The notes: a model not told the origin generated them from the letters alone. A stretch of DNA of 64,000 nt from Candidatus Paraburkholderia kirkii (GCA_001189345.1 LFKV01000015.1:62001-126000); one strand, 5' to 3'; positions 36,544 through 48,892 are shown, counted from the first letter of the stretch. Numbers and translations: made by a program.

Positions 36544-37417
36544 GCCCGCCTCTTCCGGCTGATTGCAGATCAGCACCATGTCGCAGCCCGCCATGAGCGC
36601 GGCCGTCGCCGCTTCGGCGAGCGTGCCGCCGGCGCGAGCCGCTTCCATCGAAAGATCGTCGCTGAAGATCGCGCCGTTGAAGCCGAGCTTGCTGCGCAGG
36701 ATGTCCTGCAGCCAGATACGCGAGAAACCCGCGGGCTTGTCGTCCACCTGCGTATAGGATGACGTGCGCCGGAATCACCGACGCGAGCGACATGCCGAGT
36801 CAGTCGTACGGACGCGCGTCCGCGGCGAGGATTTCGTCGAGCGGGCGATCGTCGGTCGGCAGCGCGACGTGCGAATCGGCCTGTGCGAAGCCGTGACCCG
36901 GAAAGTGCTTGCCGCAGTTCGCCATGCCCGCGAGCGCGAGACCGTGATTCAGGCTCTTCGCGAGCATCGTCACGACGCGCGGATCGCCGTGCAGCGCGCG
37001 ATCGCCGATGACTTTCGACTGCCCGTAGTTCAGATCGAGCACCGGCGTGAAGCTCATGTCGATGCCGCACGCGCGCAGTTCGGCCGCGAGCACGTGGCCG
37101 AACGCGGTTGCGGTCTTGGTCGCGGCGAGCACGTCGCGGTCCCACAGCTCGCCGAGCCTGGCCGGCGCGGGCAGCACCGTGAAGCCGTCGGTGCGGAAGC
37201 GCTGCACGCGGCCGCCTTCGTGATCGACGGCGATCAGGATGTCCTCGCGCACCGCGCGGATCGCATCGGTCAGCGCGACGAGCTGCGCGCGGTCCTGAAA
37301 ATGCCGCGCGAAAAGAATGACGCCGCCCGTCATCGGATGCGTGAGGCGTTCGATGTCCGCGTCGGACAGCGTCGTGCCGGCGACGTCGAGCATGACGGGG
37401 CCGGGAGTGCGTTTCAT
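36544..37417 (-). pseudogene. nagZ: Beta-N-acetylhexosaminidase, nonsense, frameshift and truncated by the IS66 remnant
   Basis: NagZ removes N-acetylglucosamine from anhydromuropeptides in cell-wall recycling. The gene has GPVMLDVAGTTLSDADIERL, AVDHEGGRVQRFR (glycoside hydrolase family 3 motif), KHFPGHGFAQADSHVALP (catalytic histidine loop) and [10 protein letters not shown] (nucleophile aspartate). Three lesions are visible. TGA at 36797-36799 stands where the family has tryptophan (ARPYD-W-LGMS). One extra base near 36764 shifts the frame in [17 protein letters not shown]. After CNQPEEAG the gene runs into the right end of the IS66 remnant, losing its last part. It sits just downstream of acpS, as in relatives. 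Confidence 0.92.
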
Positions 37418-37454
37418 CGGATTCAATTGGCTTGTTGTCTTGGTTGGATTGAAC

Positions 37455-37859
37455 TCAAGCGTGATCGGGCACTTCCGCGATCACGAACGACACCGCGTAA
37501 TCGCGCTCGTCGCTGACCGTGACTTTCGCGGTGATGCGGCGTTGCGCGAGCCATTCGGCCAGTTCGCCGGACGCCGCGATCACCGGCTTGCCGCTTGGCT
37601 CGTTGAGCGTCTGCAACGCGCACCAGGTCATCGGCCAGCGCATGCCGAGGCCGATCGCCTTCGAGAAGGCTTCCTTCGCGGAAAAGCGCGTCGCGAGGAA
37701 CGCGAGGCCGCGCACTTCGGAGCGCGCGCGCCGCGCGTGATAGACGCGCAGCTCGTCCGGCCCGAGCACTTTTTCGGCGAAGCGGCCCCGGGTGCGCTCC
37801 ATCACCGCCGCGACGCGACTCACCTGCACGACGTCCGTGCCAATTTCGTAGATCGCCAT
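37455..37859 (-). CDS. acpS: Holo-[acyl-carrier-protein] synthase
   Basis: AcpS attaches the 4'-phosphopantetheine arm of CoA to the serine of AcpP (50779-51018 in this window). The 134-residue product has [17 protein letters not shown] and [20 protein letters not shown], which hold the magnesium and substrate residues, and ends with [18 protein letters not shown]. It lies 11 bases after pdxJ. The overlapping upstream frame is ignored, because [10 protein letters not shown] is the family start. Intact. Confidence 0.96.
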   Translation of the reverse strand: MAIYEIGTDVVQVSRVAAVMERTRGRFAEKVLGPDELRVYHARRARSEVRGLAFLATRFSAKEAFSKAIGLGMRWPMTWCALQTLNEPSGKPVIAASGELAEWLAQRRITAKVTVSDERDYAVSFVIAEVPDHA

Positions 37860-37870
37860 GACCTGAGCGC

Positions 37871-38644
37871 TCAGCGGGCGTTGTTCGCGGCGAAACGCGA
37901 AGCGGCCATGATCGCCTTCATCTCGCGCACCGCGTTGTCCCAGCCCGCGAAGATCGAATGGACGACGATCGCGTGCCCGATGTTCAATTCGACGATGCCG
38001 GGCAAAGCGGCGATCACCTGCACGTTCGTGTAGTGGAGACCGTGGCCCGCGTTGACCTTCAGGCCGAGCGAATTGCCGAAATCGACGCTCGCCGCGACGC
38101 GCTCGAACTCGCGCCGCTGTTCGGCTTCGTCGTGCGCTTCGGCATAACGGCCCGTATGCAGCTCGACGACGGGCGCGCCCGCTCCCAGCGCCGCGCGGAT
38201 CTGCGTCTCGTCCGGGTCGATGAAGAGCGACACGCGCACGCCCGCATCGGCGAGCTGCCCGCACGCGGCCTTCACCGCTTCGAACCGGCCGGCCACGTCG
38301 AGCCCGCCTTCGGTCGTCAGTTCCTGGCGCTTCTCCGGCACGAGGCAGACATCGTGCGGCCGAATCTCGCACGCGATGTCGAGCATCTCGCGCGTCACCG
38401 CGCATTCGAGGTTCATGCGCGTCTTCAGGAGCGGACGCAGCGTGCGCACGTCAGCATCGACGATATGACGGCGATCCTCGCGCAGATGCAGCGTGATGGC
38501 GTCGGCGCCCGCGTCCTCGGCGGCGAGCGCCGCGCGGATCGGATCGGGATAGGACGTGCCGCGCGCATTGCGGAGCGTGGCGACGTGATCGATGTTCACG
38601 CCAAGATCGATCACGTTCGCAGGCGATGAGAGGAAGAAGCTCAT
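37871..38644 (-). CDS. pdxJ: Pyridoxine 5'-phosphate synthase
   Basis: PdxJ condenses 1-deoxyxylulose 5-phosphate with 3-amino-2-oxopropyl phosphate to make pyridoxine 5'-phosphate, the last step of de novo vitamin B6 synthesis. The 257-residue protein has [53 protein letters not shown] and [12 protein letters not shown]. Its start overlaps the recO stop in an ATGA arrangement. Intact. Confidence 0.97.
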   Translation of the reverse strand: MSFFLSSPANVIDLGVNIDHVATLRNARGTSYPDPIRAALAAEDAGADAITLHLREDRRHIVDADVRTLRPLLKTRMNLECAVTREMLDIACEIRPHDVCLVPEKRQELTTEGGLDVAGRFEAVKAACGQLADAGVRVSLFIDPDETQIRAALGAGAPVVELHTGRYAEAHDEAEQRREFERVAASVDFGNSLGLKVNAGHGLHYTNVQVIAALPGIVELNIGHAIVVHSIFAGWDNAVREMKAIMAASRFAANNAR

Positions 38645-39498
38645 AGTTTTTGCAGGTCGATCAGTATCTGACGGGTGGCGAGCGGCGTGCCGCCCAGGTA
38701 GTGGTTCAGCAAGAAGCGCATCAGCGTCTTGCTCTGCGCGGCCGTCTGTGGGCTGCCGTAGTCGTCGCGCTCCATGTCGATGAGCGTCTGTCCCGAGATC
38801 ACCGTCCATTGCGCGGGGAGGTGGTCGGACGCTTCGCGCACCCCTCGGTCCGGGTCGAAGACATAGCGGCCCTCGGGCACGACCGGCTGGCGCGTGACGG
38901 TGCGCATGAGGTTCATCGCGTAGCCGGTTTCGCGCAGGAGCACGCGCTCGAACGAGCGCAGCACCTGCACGGCGGGCTCGTCGTGCGCGAGGCGCGAGAA
39001 CGTCAGGACATAGTGATTGAAGAGCGCCGGATGCGCGTCCTCGCGCGCGCAGAACTTCACGAGCAGCTCGTTGACATAGAAGCCGCACAGCAAGGCGTCG
39101 CCCGCAAGCGGAAGCATGCCGCCGACCCATTCGGCGGTCGTCAGCGTGCGGACCTCGCCCTTGCCGGACCACGACAGCCCGAGCGGCTGAAACGTCTGCA
39201 GCACGCCGCGCAACGCGGAATGCGGACGCTTCGCGCCCTTCGCGACGAGCGCGACGCGTCCGTAGTCGCGCGAGAAGACGTCGATGACGAGGCTCGTCTC
39301 GCGATACGGATAGCTGTGCAGCACGAAGCCCGGCTGCTCGGCGATCCAAAAGTCGGAGCGCGGCGCGGCGCGCGGCCGCTTCTCCGCGCCATCAGCGGCG
39401 GACGACGGTGCCCGCGCGCGCTTGCTCGCGTCGAAGTCGTCGTCGGGACGATTGGCGGCGGGAGGCATCATCCACGCGTCGTTCGTGCCGTCGTCCAT
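38641..39498 (-). CDS. recO: DNA repair protein RecO
   Basis: RecO works with RecR to load RecA at gaps. The 285-residue product has an N-terminal hydrophilic extension, then the OB-fold ([39 protein letters not shown]) and the helical domain ([24 protein letters not shown]). The extension of about 50 residues is common in this genus. The zinc-binding cysteines found in some RecO proteins are absent here. It is 28 bases downstream of era. Intact. Confidence 0.94.
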   Translation of the reverse strand: MDDGTNDAWMMPPAANRPDDDFDASKRARAPSSAADGAEKRPRAAPRSDFWIAEQPGFVLHSYPYRETSLVIDVFSRDYGRVALVAKGAKRPHSALRGVLQTFQPLGLSWSGKGEVRTLTTAEWVGGMLPLAGDALLCGFYVNELLVKFCAREDAHPALFNHYVLTFSRLAHDEPAVQVLRSFERVLLRETGYAMNLMRTVTRQPVVPEGRYVFDPDRGVREASDHLPAQWTVISGQTLIDMERDDYGSPQTAAQSKTLMRFLLNHYLGGTPLATRQILIDLQKL

Positions 39499-39526
39499 GA
39501 GTGCGGTCCCCGCGTCGATTGCAGCG

Positions 39527-40426
39527 TCATTCGTAGCCGTACGCGCGCAGGCCCGCTTCGTTGTCGGCCCAGCCGCTCTTCACCTTGACGAACACTTCGA
39601 GATACACGGGACCGTCGAACAGCTTCTCCATGTCGAGGCGCGCCTCCGTGCTGATCTGCTTCAGCTTCGCGCCCTTCTGGCCGATGATCATCGCCTTGTG
39701 GCCGTCGCGGTCGACGAGGATCGTCGCGAAGATGCGGCGCAGGCGCCCCTCGGTCTCGAACTTGTCGATCAGCACCGTGCTGGTGTATGGCAGCTCGTCG
39801 CCAGTCCAGCGGAATACCTTTTCGCGCAGGATCTCGGCGGCCAGAAAGCGCTCGCTGCGGTCGGTCAGGTCGTCCTCGCCGTAGATCAGCTCGCCTTCCG
39901 GCAGATACGACTTCAGGACCGACAGCAGACGCTTGATGTCGTCCGGGTTCTTGGCCGACAGCGGCACGATCTCGCGGAAATCGCGCAGCGCGGCCATCTG
40001 CTGCATGAACGGGAAAAGCGAGTCTTTGTCGCCGACGCGGTCGAGCTTGTTGGCGATGAGCAGCGTCGGCGTGCCGGTCGGGATCAAATCGAGCACTTTC
40101 TGATCGTCGGGGCCGAAGCGGCCGGCTTCGATCACGAAGAGAATCGCATCGACGGAAGTCAGCGTCGAGGTCACCGCGCGGTTCAGCGAGCGGTTGAGCG
40201 CGCCGCTGTGGCGCGTCTGGAAGCCCGGGGTATCGACGAAGACGCACTGCGCGTCGTCGGTCGTGTTGATGCCGGTGATGCGGTGGCGCGTCGTCTGCGC
40301 CTTGCGCGACGTGATGCTCACCTTCTGGCCGACGAGCGCGTTCATCAGCGTCGACTTGCCGACGTTCGGGCGGCCTACGATCGCGACCATGCCGCAGCGG
40401 AAACCGGAAGAAGTGGGAGCGTTCAT
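39527..40426 (-). CDS. era: GTPase Era
   Basis: Era binds the 3' end of 16S rRNA and checks 30S assembly. The 299-residue product has the G1 loop GRPNVGKST (about residues 18-26), G3 [10 protein letters not shown]4 NKLD in [10 protein letters not shown], and the C-terminal KH domain [20 protein letters not shown]. Intact, normal length, in the standard order rnc-era-recO. Confidence 0.98.
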   Translation of the reverse strand: MNAPTSSGFRCGMVAIVGRPNVGKSTLMNALVGQKVSITSRKAQTTRHRITGINTTDDAQCVFVDTPGFQTRHSGALNRSLNRAVTSTLTSVDAILFVIEAGRFGPDDQKVLDLIPTGTPTLLIANKLDRVGDKDSLFPFMQQMAALRDFREIVPLSAKNPDDIKRLLSVLKSYLPEGELIYGEDDLTDRSERFLAAEILREKVFRWTGDELPYTSTVLIDKFETEGRLRRIFATILVDRDGHKAMIIGQKGAKLKQISTEARLDMEKLFDGPVYLEVFVKVKSGWADNEAGLRAYGYE

Positions 40427-40484
40427 AAATGTGTGCGGCGAGGTTTCGTTGGGCGCGATTGCGCGAGGTGCGCGGCGGCGCGCG

Positions 40485-41612
40485 TCAGTGACCGGCGTCG
40501 GCGGCTCGCACGGCGCGGCCCGCGGGCTCGTCCGGGCTCGCGGCGCCGCGCGTTTCCGAGCCGGGTGCGAGATCGTCGTCGTGATCGCCGGAAGTCGGAG
40601 GCGTTTCCGCGGCGACGGCGTTTGCGCGTTCCGCAGCCTGCGCCGATTCGGTTTTCGCCGCCTTCTCGGGCTTGTGAATCACATGACGCTCCGGCTTTTC
40701 GGCCGCCGCGTACGCCCCCGCCGACGGCTCGACGTGTGTCGCGCGAATCACGGCAAGCGGCGTGGCCGGGCGCTCTTCGGCGCCGTGCTGCGCGCTTTGC
40801 GACCCATGATGACGTTCGCGCCGCTCGGGCGAACGCAGGTCCAGCGCCGCCTGAATGCCGGTCACGCCGGGCACGACTTCGAGCTCGGCGTGCTTCGCGA
40901 CGCGCGCGCCCTTGCGCCTGGACTTCACGCCGAGCGTGGGCACCGCGGCCATGACCTCGTCGAGCGCCTTCTTCGCCGCGGCCTGTTCGGCGGCGCGGCG
41001 GCTTGCGCCGGAACCGGATACCTTCACGTCGAGCTTGGGCACCGTGCACTCGACTTCGAACTGCTGATTGTGCGCGGCGCCGTGCGTGGCGACGACAGTG
41101 TAGGTCGGCAGCGCGATCTTGTGGCCTTGCAGATATTCCTGAAGCAGCGTCTTGGCGTCCTTGCCGATGGTGCGTGGATCGATGTGATCCAGCACCGGCG
41201 TGTAGAGCCTCTTGATGACGGTGAACGCGGCGTCGAAACCGCCGTCGAGGAAGATGGCGCCGAAAATGGCTTCGAGCGTGTCCGCGAGAATCGACGGACG
41301 GCGCAAGCCGCCGCTGCGCAGCTCGCCTTCCCCGAGGCGCAGGCCTTCGGACACGTTGAGCGCCTGCGCGATCTCGTAAAGCGACTGCTGCTTGACCAGA
41401 TTCGCGCGCACGCGCGACAGGTCGCCTTCATCGAGTTTGCCGAATCGTTGGAACAAAAGCGCCGCCACCACGCAATTTAGAACGGAATCGCCGAGAAATT
41501 CGAGCCGTTCATTGTGCGTGGCGCTGTGGCTGCGGTGGGTCATCGCCTGGCGCAGCAATTCCGCATTGCGAAATTCGTACCGCAGCCGGCTTTCCAGCGG
41601 AGAAGATGGCAT
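40485..41612 (-). CDS. rnc: Ribonuclease III with long C-terminal extension
   Basis: RNase III cuts double-stranded RNA in rRNA and mRNA processing. The catalytic signature [12 protein letters not shown] is at about residues 34-45, and the double-stranded RNA-binding domain ends [21 protein letters not shown] (about 200-220). Beyond residue 225 the protein carries some 150 residues of charged, low-complexity tail not present in the E. coli enzyme. Such tails are typical of Burkholderia. Intact, 375 residues. Confidence 0.96.
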   Translation of the reverse strand: MPSSPLESRLRYEFRNAELLRQAMTHRSHSATHNERLEFLGDSVLNCVVAALLFQRFGKLDEGDLSRVRANLVKQQSLYEIAQALNVSEGLRLGEGELRSGGLRRPSILADTLEAIFGAIFLDGGFDAAFTVIKRLYTPVLDHIDPRTIGKDAKTLLQEYLQGHKIALPTYTVVATHGAAHNQQFEVECTVPKLDVKVSGSGASRRAAEQAAAKKALDEVMAAVPTLGVKSRRKGARVAKHAELEVVPGVTGIQAALDLRSPERRERHHGSQSAQHGAEERPATPLAVIRATHVEPSAGAYAAAEKPERHVIHKPEKAAKTESAQAAERANAVAAETPPTSGDHDDDLAPGSETRGAASPDEPAGRAVRAADAGH

Positions 41613-41744
41613 GGAGAGAGTATAACGCGGGCGCGCGGGCGGACGATTCCGCCTGGCGTCGCCGGAAAGCGCGTGGCGAGACGGTGTTAGCGCCGCGCTT
41701 CTTCACGCCGTTTCGAAGTAAGACGGGCTGGCGTTTCGGGCCCG

Positions 41745-42638
41745 TCACTCGAACGAGCCGATGCGCTTCAGATTGCTGAAGTTCATCCAGATGAAGAACG
41801 CGCGGCCGACGATGTTCTTGTCCGGCACGAAACCCCAGTAGCGGCTGTCGGCGCTGTTGTCGCGGTTGTCGCCCATCATGAAGTAGTTGCCCGGCGGCAC
41901 CTTGCAGGTGACGCCCTGCGCGTTGTAGTTGCAGTTGTCGCGGAACGGGAAATCGTCCGCGCCGACGACGAACGGCGGCACCTGCGGATTGTTGAGGATG
42001 TTGTTCTTGCAGCCGTCGAGGTTTTCGGTGAACTGCTTCGCGTAACCGATGCGCTCGTCGTCGAAGTAGCCGGGCAGCGGCGATTCGGGCACCGGCTTGC
42101 CGTTGATCGTGAGCTTCTTGTCCTCGTATGCGACGGTGTCGCCCGGCAGGCCGATCACGCGCTTGATGTAATCGACCGGTTCGTCCTTCGGATAGCGGAA
42201 CACCACCACGTCGCCGCGCTGCAAGGGACGGCCCTGCGTGAGCTTGGTGTTGGTGATCGGCAGGCGCAGGCCGTAGTCGTACTTGTTCACGAGGATGAAG
42301 TCGCCGACGAGCAGCGTCGGGACCATCGAGCCGGACGGAATCTTGAACGGCTCGATGATGAACGAGCGCACCACGAACACCGCGAGAATCACCGGAAAGA
42401 AGCTCGCCGTGTACTCGAGCCACCACGGCTGGCGCAGCTTGTCATCGCGCAGGCGGGCGCGCGTCTGCGCGGCGTTCTCGTCGGCGAAACGCTCGCCCAC
42501 GCGCTCCTGCTGGCGGTCGAACTCGGCCACCGCGGCTTCGGCGGCGCGGCGCCGTTGCGGCAGAAACACCAGCTTGTCGAGCACCCATGCAATACCCGTC
42601 AGAACGACGAGGATCAAAAGAACCAGTGCGAAATTCAT
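41745..42638 (-). CDS. lepB: Signal peptidase I
   Basis: LepB cleaves signal peptides at the outer face of the inner membrane. The 297-residue protein begins MNFALVLLILVVLTGIAWVL (first span), with a second span near 80-92 and the catalytic serine in IPSGSMVPTLL (Ser104). The lysine lies in VDYIKRVIGLPGD (Lys159), and GDNRDNSADSRYWGFV is the C-terminal signature. ATG 42638 is the family start. It is 66 bases after lepA and intact. Confidence 0.97.
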   Translation of the reverse strand: MNFALVLLILVVLTGIAWVLDKLVFLPQRRRAAEAAVAEFDRQQERVGERFADENAAQTRARLRDDKLRQPWWLEYTASFFPVILAVFVVRSFIIEPFKIPSGSMVPTLLVGDFILVNKYDYGLRLPITNTKLTQGRPLQRGDVVVFRYPKDEPVDYIKRVIGLPGDTVAYEDKKLTINGKPVPESPLPGYFDDERIGYAKQFTENLDGCKNNILNNPQVPPFVVGADDFPFRDNCNYNAQGVTCKVPPGNYFMMGDNRDNSADSRYWGFVPDKNIVGRAFFIWMNFSNLKRIGSFE

Positions 42639-42704
42639 CAATCGCTTCCGGTTGTTATCGTTGTTTGCCTTGCGGCGCGCCCGACGTATGGAACGACGCA
42701 AGCG

Positions 42705-44495
<1,791 letters not shown>

Positions 44496-44632
44496 TCAGT
44501 GCCGATCAAGCGAAAAAGGCGCGCCCTCACCAACGCGGAGCACGCCTTGAAAATTTGGGGAAAACTTCTGCATTTTAGCCGAAAACGAATTCGCCCCGGC
44601 GGTTTTGCCTCGCGGCGAGCTGGAGCGGCGGA

Positions 44633-44883
44633 TCACGGCCGACGCGCCGTCAGAACAGTGTACACATCGAGCCGGTAGCGGCATAACTCGATGCCGTCTA
44701 GCGTCAGCACCGGCACGAGTTCATCGTAACGCGCTTCCAGCAGCGGATCTTCGTCGATGTCGATCCACTCGATCGCCACGCCGTGCCGTGCGGCATCGGT
44801 TCCAGCTCGGCCCGCATGTCCTCGCACAGATGGCACCAGGCGCGCCCGTACAGGATGAACGCCGCGCCCGCTGCCAAGGTCAT
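44633..44883 (-). pseudogene. Glutaredoxin-like thiol protein, one-base deletion
   Basis: From ATG 44883 (overlapping the mucD stop as ATGA) the frame reads MTLAAGAAFILYGRAWCHLC with the CxxC redox pair in WCHLCEDM. It then shifts after ELEPM near 44797. The next frame carries the rest, ARHGVAIEWIDIDEDPLLEARYDELVPVLTLDG, to the stop at 44633. One missing base explains it. Corrected, it is a short glutaredoxin family protein (about 83 residues) of the type usually encoded between mucD and lepA. Confidence 0.8.
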
Positions 44884-46427
44884 CGCTGCGCCGGCACGCG
44901 CGGACGCAGCGGCACGAACTGGGTGTTGTCGCCGCGACGCACGAGAATCGCGACCATCTTGCTGGCGTCGAGATTCTGCGCGACCGCTTCGAACTGCTTC
45001 GCGCTCGTGATGTCGGTGTCGCCGACGCGCAGGATGATGTCGCCCTTCTGGAAGCCCGCGCGCGCCGCCGGACCTTCGACCGCGTCCACCTGCACGCCGC
45101 CCGTGAGCTTCAGGGCCTTCCTCTGATCCGCCGGGATGTCGCTCACCGCGAGGCCGAGCGAATTGCTCGCGCGCTCCTTCGGCTGCGGCGCCTTGCGCTG
45201 CTCCGTCTTCGCGACCTTGTCCGGCTGCATCTCGGCGACGGTGATCGGCGGCAGATCGCGCGTCTGGCCCTTGCGCCAGATCGTGATCGCGACCTTCGTG
45301 CCGGGCTTCGTGTCGCCGACCATGCGCGGCAGGTCGGTCGCCGTCTCGACGTTCTGGCCGTTGAACTTCAGGATGATGTCGCCCGGCTGCACGCCAGCCT
45401 TGTCCGCCGGACCGCCCGACTCGACGCTCGAGACCAGCGCGCCTTGCGCCTTCGAAAGCCCGAGCGAATCCGCGACGTCCTTCGTCACTTCGCCGATCGC
45501 CACCGCGATGCGCCCGCGCACCACCTTGCCCGAAGTCTTCAGTTGATCGGCCACGCGCATCGCCTCGTCGATCGGAATCGCGAACGAAATGCCCATGAAG
45601 CCGCCCGTGCGGCTGTAGATCTGCGAGTTGATGCCGATAACCTCGCCCGCCATGTTGATGAGCGGGCCGCCCGAGTTGCCCGGATTCACGGCGACATCGG
45701 TCTGGATGAACGGCAGGTAGTCGCCCGTATCACGTCCCTTCGCGCTGACGATGCCCGCGGTCACGGTGTTGTCGAGGCCGAACGGCGAGCCGATCGCGAG
45801 CACCCACTCGCCCACGCGCACCTTGTTCGAATCACCGATGGTGATCGCCGGGAGATTCGTCGCGCTGATCTTCACCACCGCGACGTCCGTGCGCTCGTCG
45901 ACGCCGACGAGCCGCGCCTTGAATTCGCGCTTGTCGGTGAGCGTGACATAGATGGTGTCCGCGTCGTCGACGACGTGGGCGTTGGTCATCACGTAGCCGT
46001 CGGTCGACAGGATGAAGCCCGAACCGACGCCGCTGCTCTGCTCCGAATTGTCCTGGTTGTCGTCGGGCGCGTTGCGGCTGCCGCCCTTGCCCTGATCGCC
46101 CCCGCCGCCGTTATTGCCGCCGCCGCCACTGCTACCACCTCCGCCACCCTGCGGCGGCTGACCAGGCATCGGAATGCCGAAAAAGCGACGGAAGAACTTG
46201 GACATGTCGCCGTCGTCGAGACCGGGCGGCAGGCCGCGCAGTTCGTTGCCGGAGCCGACTCGCGAGGTCGTGCGAATGTTCACGACCGAGGGCCCCACCT
46301 TGTCGACGAGCGTCGTGAAATCCGGCAGGTTCACCGTGGGCACCGCCGCCGCAGTGTGCGAGACGAACGGCAGGCACACGGCGAGCGCCGCGGCCGCGAT
46401 GAACTTGCGCAGCGAGAAGTTGCTCAT
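44880..46427 (-). CDS. mucD: Periplasmic serine protease MucD (DegP/HtrA family)
   Basis: This DegP-type protease degrades misfolded envelope proteins. The 515-residue precursor has a signal peptide (about residues 1-28), a glycine/serine-rich insert (GGGGGSSGGGGNNGGGG), the triad His151 (TNAHVVDD), Asp181 (RTDVAVV) and Ser252 (GNSGGP), and two PDZ domains (from about 290 and 415). It is in the RpoE stress cluster, 22 bases after rseB. Intact. Confidence 0.96.
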   Translation of the reverse strand: MSNFSLRKFIAAAALAVCLPFVSHTAAAVPTVNLPDFTTLVDKVGPSVVNIRTTSRVGSGNELRGLPPGLDDGDMSKFFRRFFGIPMPGQPPQGGGGGSSGGGGNNGGGGDQGKGGSRNAPDDNQDNSEQSSGVGSGFILSTDGYVMTNAHVVDDADTIYVTLTDKREFKARLVGVDERTDVAVVKISATNLPAITIGDSNKVRVGEWVLAIGSPFGLDNTVTAGIVSAKGRDTGDYLPFIQTDVAVNPGNSGGPLINMAGEVIGINSQIYSRTGGFMGISFAIPIDEAMRVADQLKTSGKVVRGRIAVAIGEVTKDVADSLGLSKAQGALVSSVESGGPADKAGVQPGDIILKFNGQNVETATDLPRMVGDTKPGTKVAITIWRKGQTRDLPPITVAEMQPDKVAKTEQRKAPQPKERASNSLGLAVSDIPADQRKALKLTGGVQVDAVEGPAARAGFQKGDIILRVGDTDITSAKQFEAVAQNLDASKMVAILVRRGDNTQFVPLRPRVPAQR

Positions 46428-46449
46428 ATGTTGGAGGCCGGGAACGGGA

Positions 46450-47496
46450 TTACTTGGAAGGCTTGTATTCTATGGTAGAAGCAAATTGCTGCAATGTGGC
46501 TTGCGGCACTTCGCCAAGCAAGGTAATCCAGAAGTCCCCGCGCCGTTTCACCAGTACATGCATGGCGCCGCTGTTTCCCGCGCCTTCCTTGCGCGTGTTC
46601 TTTTCCACCGGCTCGACGAACACCGAAATTGTCGCCAGACCGTCCGAAAACACCGCCTGATCGACCGGAATCGGCGGCTGACCTTGCTGGCTCGACGCCA
46701 TCGGACGGCGCAGCTCGCGAATCTTGCGGAAGCCCGCGATATTCGGCGTCAGTAGCCAGCCCTGCGCTTCCATGTCCACGGGCTGCACGGGCGGGCGCAC
46801 GACGGTCCAACCCGACGTGCTGCGGATGCCGTTCGCGATCGGCGCCTTGTCGATCGGCCCGCCGATGCGCACCTGGAAGAACGAAAGCTGTTCAAGCACC
46901 TGGCCGTCGGGGTCGAGCGTCTGCGCGCGCAGCAACAGGCCGGTTTTCGCTTCGGCCCACAGCTTGTAGGCGAATCGATAGGAATCTTTCGGATCGAGCT
47001 CCAGCACCTGGCTGTCCAGGCCCGCGACGCGATCGCTGCCCAGAAGCTTGGGCTCGTAGACGGAAAGCACTTGATCGCCGCTCGTCGAAAGGAGCGCGGG
47101 AAACGAGTCCCAGTTCTGCCGATGCTCGACCACCAGCAGATGCCGCTCGGGGACGAACGTGAACATGTCGTCGTCGTGGCGCAGCATTCTGCGCGGCGCG
47201 CCGTCGAGGCTTTCCAGGGATTCGTACTCGCCGTCGCCGCGCGTGGCGACATGCGTGGTGCGCGAGGATTGAACCATCGCGCCGCGCTGATAGACGAAGG
47301 TGCCTTCGTAATTCTGCTGCTGGGCCGCTTCGTGGATGCGATCGAGCAGCATAGCGGCTGTCTTGCGGGCAGCGGCGGGATCCTCTCCCTGAGCGAATAC
47401 GCCCGACGCCGCCGTCAACAACGCGGCTGCACAGAGCATCAACGCCGGCAGCCGCCCCCAATGGTTCGTTTTATTCAACCGCACACTCAGTATCAA
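46450..47496 (-). CDS. rseB: Sigma-E factor regulatory protein RseB/MucB
   Basis: RseB binds the periplasmic domain of RseA and shields it from proteolysis until envelope stress. The 348-residue product has a signal segment (LPALMLCAAALLTAASGVFA) and the LolA-like core: NYEGTFVYQRGAMVQSSRTTH, LESLDGAPRRMLRHDDDM and PKDSYRFAYKLWAEAKTGL. ATPNIAGF-like and C-terminal domains follow. It starts one base after the rseA stop. Intact. Confidence 0.93.
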   Translation of the reverse strand: MILSVRLNKTNHWGRLPALMLCAAALLTAASGVFAQGEDPAAARKTAAMLLDRIHEAAQQQNYEGTFVYQRGAMVQSSRTTHVATRGDGEYESLESLDGAPRRMLRHDDDMFTFVPERHLLVVEHRQNWDSFPALLSTSGDQVLSVYEPKLLGSDRVAGLDSQVLELDPKDSYRFAYKLWAEAKTGLLLRAQTLDPDGQVLEQLSFFQVRIGGPIDKAPIANGIRSTSGWTVVRPPVQPVDMEAQGWLLTPNIAGFRKIRELRRPMASSQQGQPPIPVDQAVFSDGLATISVFVEPVEKNTRKEGAGNSGAMHVLVKRRGDFWITLLGEVPQATLQQFASTIEYKPSK

Positions 47497-47497
47497 A

Positions 47498-48112
47498 TTA
47501 TTGACCCTGCGATGTAACCGCCGCCCGGATCAAAGGCATGGAACCGGGCATCGCAGGCTGTTGCGAGAATTGCTGATGCGCTTCAAGATACTGGTCGAGA
47601 TCGGCGTCGCGGATGATGTTCGCCTCGACGATCGGCACCCGGGTGCTCGCGGCCGGCACCGACGCCAGCGCCACGCGCTGCATCGAATCGGCCGGCGCGA
47701 CGCTCGCCACCTGCGCGCCGCTGCGGCTGTCCACGCCTTGCAGCTGCGGCACGACGATCCAGGTCAGCGTCGCGGCCACCGCGAAAGCCGGCACGACCCG
47801 ACGGCGCAGCATCCCGCCGCGCGCCTTCGCCGCCGTTGCGGGCACGAGCACGTGCGCCTCGGCCTCGAAACGCTCGGAGAATGCGGCCATGAACGCGCTG
47901 CTGCGCGCCGGGCTGACCGCGAGATCGTCGGAGCGCAGAGCGTCTCCGATCAGGTGATAGTCCGACCACGCCGCGCGTTCGTGGCTGTTCAGTTCCGCGA
48001 GAAACTGGCTGATGCTGCCAATCTCGCCGAGCGACTCACCGTCGACGAAAGCCGACATGAACTCGCCGCGCGACCCCGCTTGTGTCTGATTCTGCATCGA
48101 GACCGACCCCAT
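47498..48112 (-). CDS. rseA: Anti-sigma-E factor RseA/MucA
   Basis: RseA is an inner-membrane protein whose cytoplasmic domain holds RpoE inactive. The 204-residue product has the RseA N-domain (GEFMSAFVDGESLGEIGSIS, WSDYHLIGDALRSDDL) and a single membrane span (VVPAFAVAATLTWIVVPQL, about 107-125). ATG 48112 follows GGGGGAG by four bases. A second ATG five codons on is possible. It lies 85 bases downstream of rpoE. Intact. Confidence 0.92.
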   Translation of the reverse strand: MGSVSMQNQTQAGSRGEFMSAFVDGESLGEIGSISQFLAELNSHERAAWSDYHLIGDALRSDDLAVSPARSSAFMAAFSERFEAEAHVLVPATAAKARGGMLRRRVVPAFAVAATLTWIVVPQLQGVDSRSGAQVASVAPADSMQRVALASVPAASTRVPIVEANIIRDADLDQYLEAHQQFSQQPAMPGSMPLIRAAVTSQGQ

Positions 48113-48197
48113 GATGCTCCCCCATCTCTTTGACCACACCCCGTAGTGACACCACCTAACCCAGATATCGCGCCCTTGTCCCGTGGATAATCGCCGC

Positions 48198-48797
48198 CTA
48201 CCAGCGCTTGCCTTCGGGAGTGTCCAACAACGGACGCAATTTTGCCGCAATGGCTTCGCGAGCACGGAAAATTCTCGATCTGACGGTGCCGATGGGGCAA
48301 TCCATCATTTCGGCGATTTCTTCGTAACTCAGTCCTTCAATTTCCCGGAGCGTGATGGCGGTGCGCAGTTCCTCCGGCAGCAGCGCCATCGCAGCATTGA
48401 CCGTCTGAGCGATCTGCTTGCTCATCAACATCGACTCGGGCGTGTTGATATCCTTTAGTTGCTCCGCATCGGAGAAAGTTTCCGCTTCTTCCGCATCCGC
48501 CTCGGTAGAAGTGGGAGCGCGGCGGCCCTGCGTCGCAAGGTAATTCTTTGCGGTGTTGACGGCAATCCGGTAGAGCCAGGTATAGAACGCCGATTCGCCC
48601 CGGAATTGCGGCAGCGCACGGTAAGCTTTGATGAAGGCGTCCTGGGCGACGTCCTCGACCTCGGCGGGGTCGCGCACGAGGCGCGAAATCAGTCGAATGA
48701 TCTTGCGGTGGTATTTGGCGACCAGCAGTTCGAACGCGGCCTTGTCACCCTTCTTGACACGTTCGACCAGCAATTGGTCGATTTCTTTTTCGCTCAC
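48198..48797 (-). CDS. rpoE: RNA polymerase sigma factor RpoE (AlgU)
   Basis: This ECF sigma factor directs envelope-stress genes and is controlled by RseA and RseB encoded just downstream. The 199-residue product has region 2 (FELLVAKYHRKIIRLISRLV, DVAQDAFIKAYRALPQFRGES) and region 4 (LPEELRTAITLREIEGLSYE, MDCPIGTVRSRIFRAREAI). The start is GTG at 48797 (MSEKEIDQLLV), as is usual. A TACAAT hexamer about 45 bases upstream may be its -10. Intact. Confidence 0.97.
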   Translation of the reverse strand: MSEKEIDQLLVERVKKGDKAAFELLVAKYHRKIIRLISRLVRDPAEVEDVAQDAFIKAYRALPQFRGESAFYTWLYRIAVNTAKNYLATQGRRAPTSTEADAEEAETFSDAEQLKDINTPESMLMSKQIAQTVNAAMALLPEELRTAITLREIEGLSYEEIAEMMDCPIGTVRSRIFRAREAIAAKLRPLLDTPEGKRW

Positions 48798-48892
48798 CTG
48801 GGAAATCCGTTTAGCTTGGGGTGTTGCGCGGAGGGCTATTGTAGCGTTACCGCCTGTAAGCCAACTGGAGCGCTCATGAGCCGTTACAGTCG

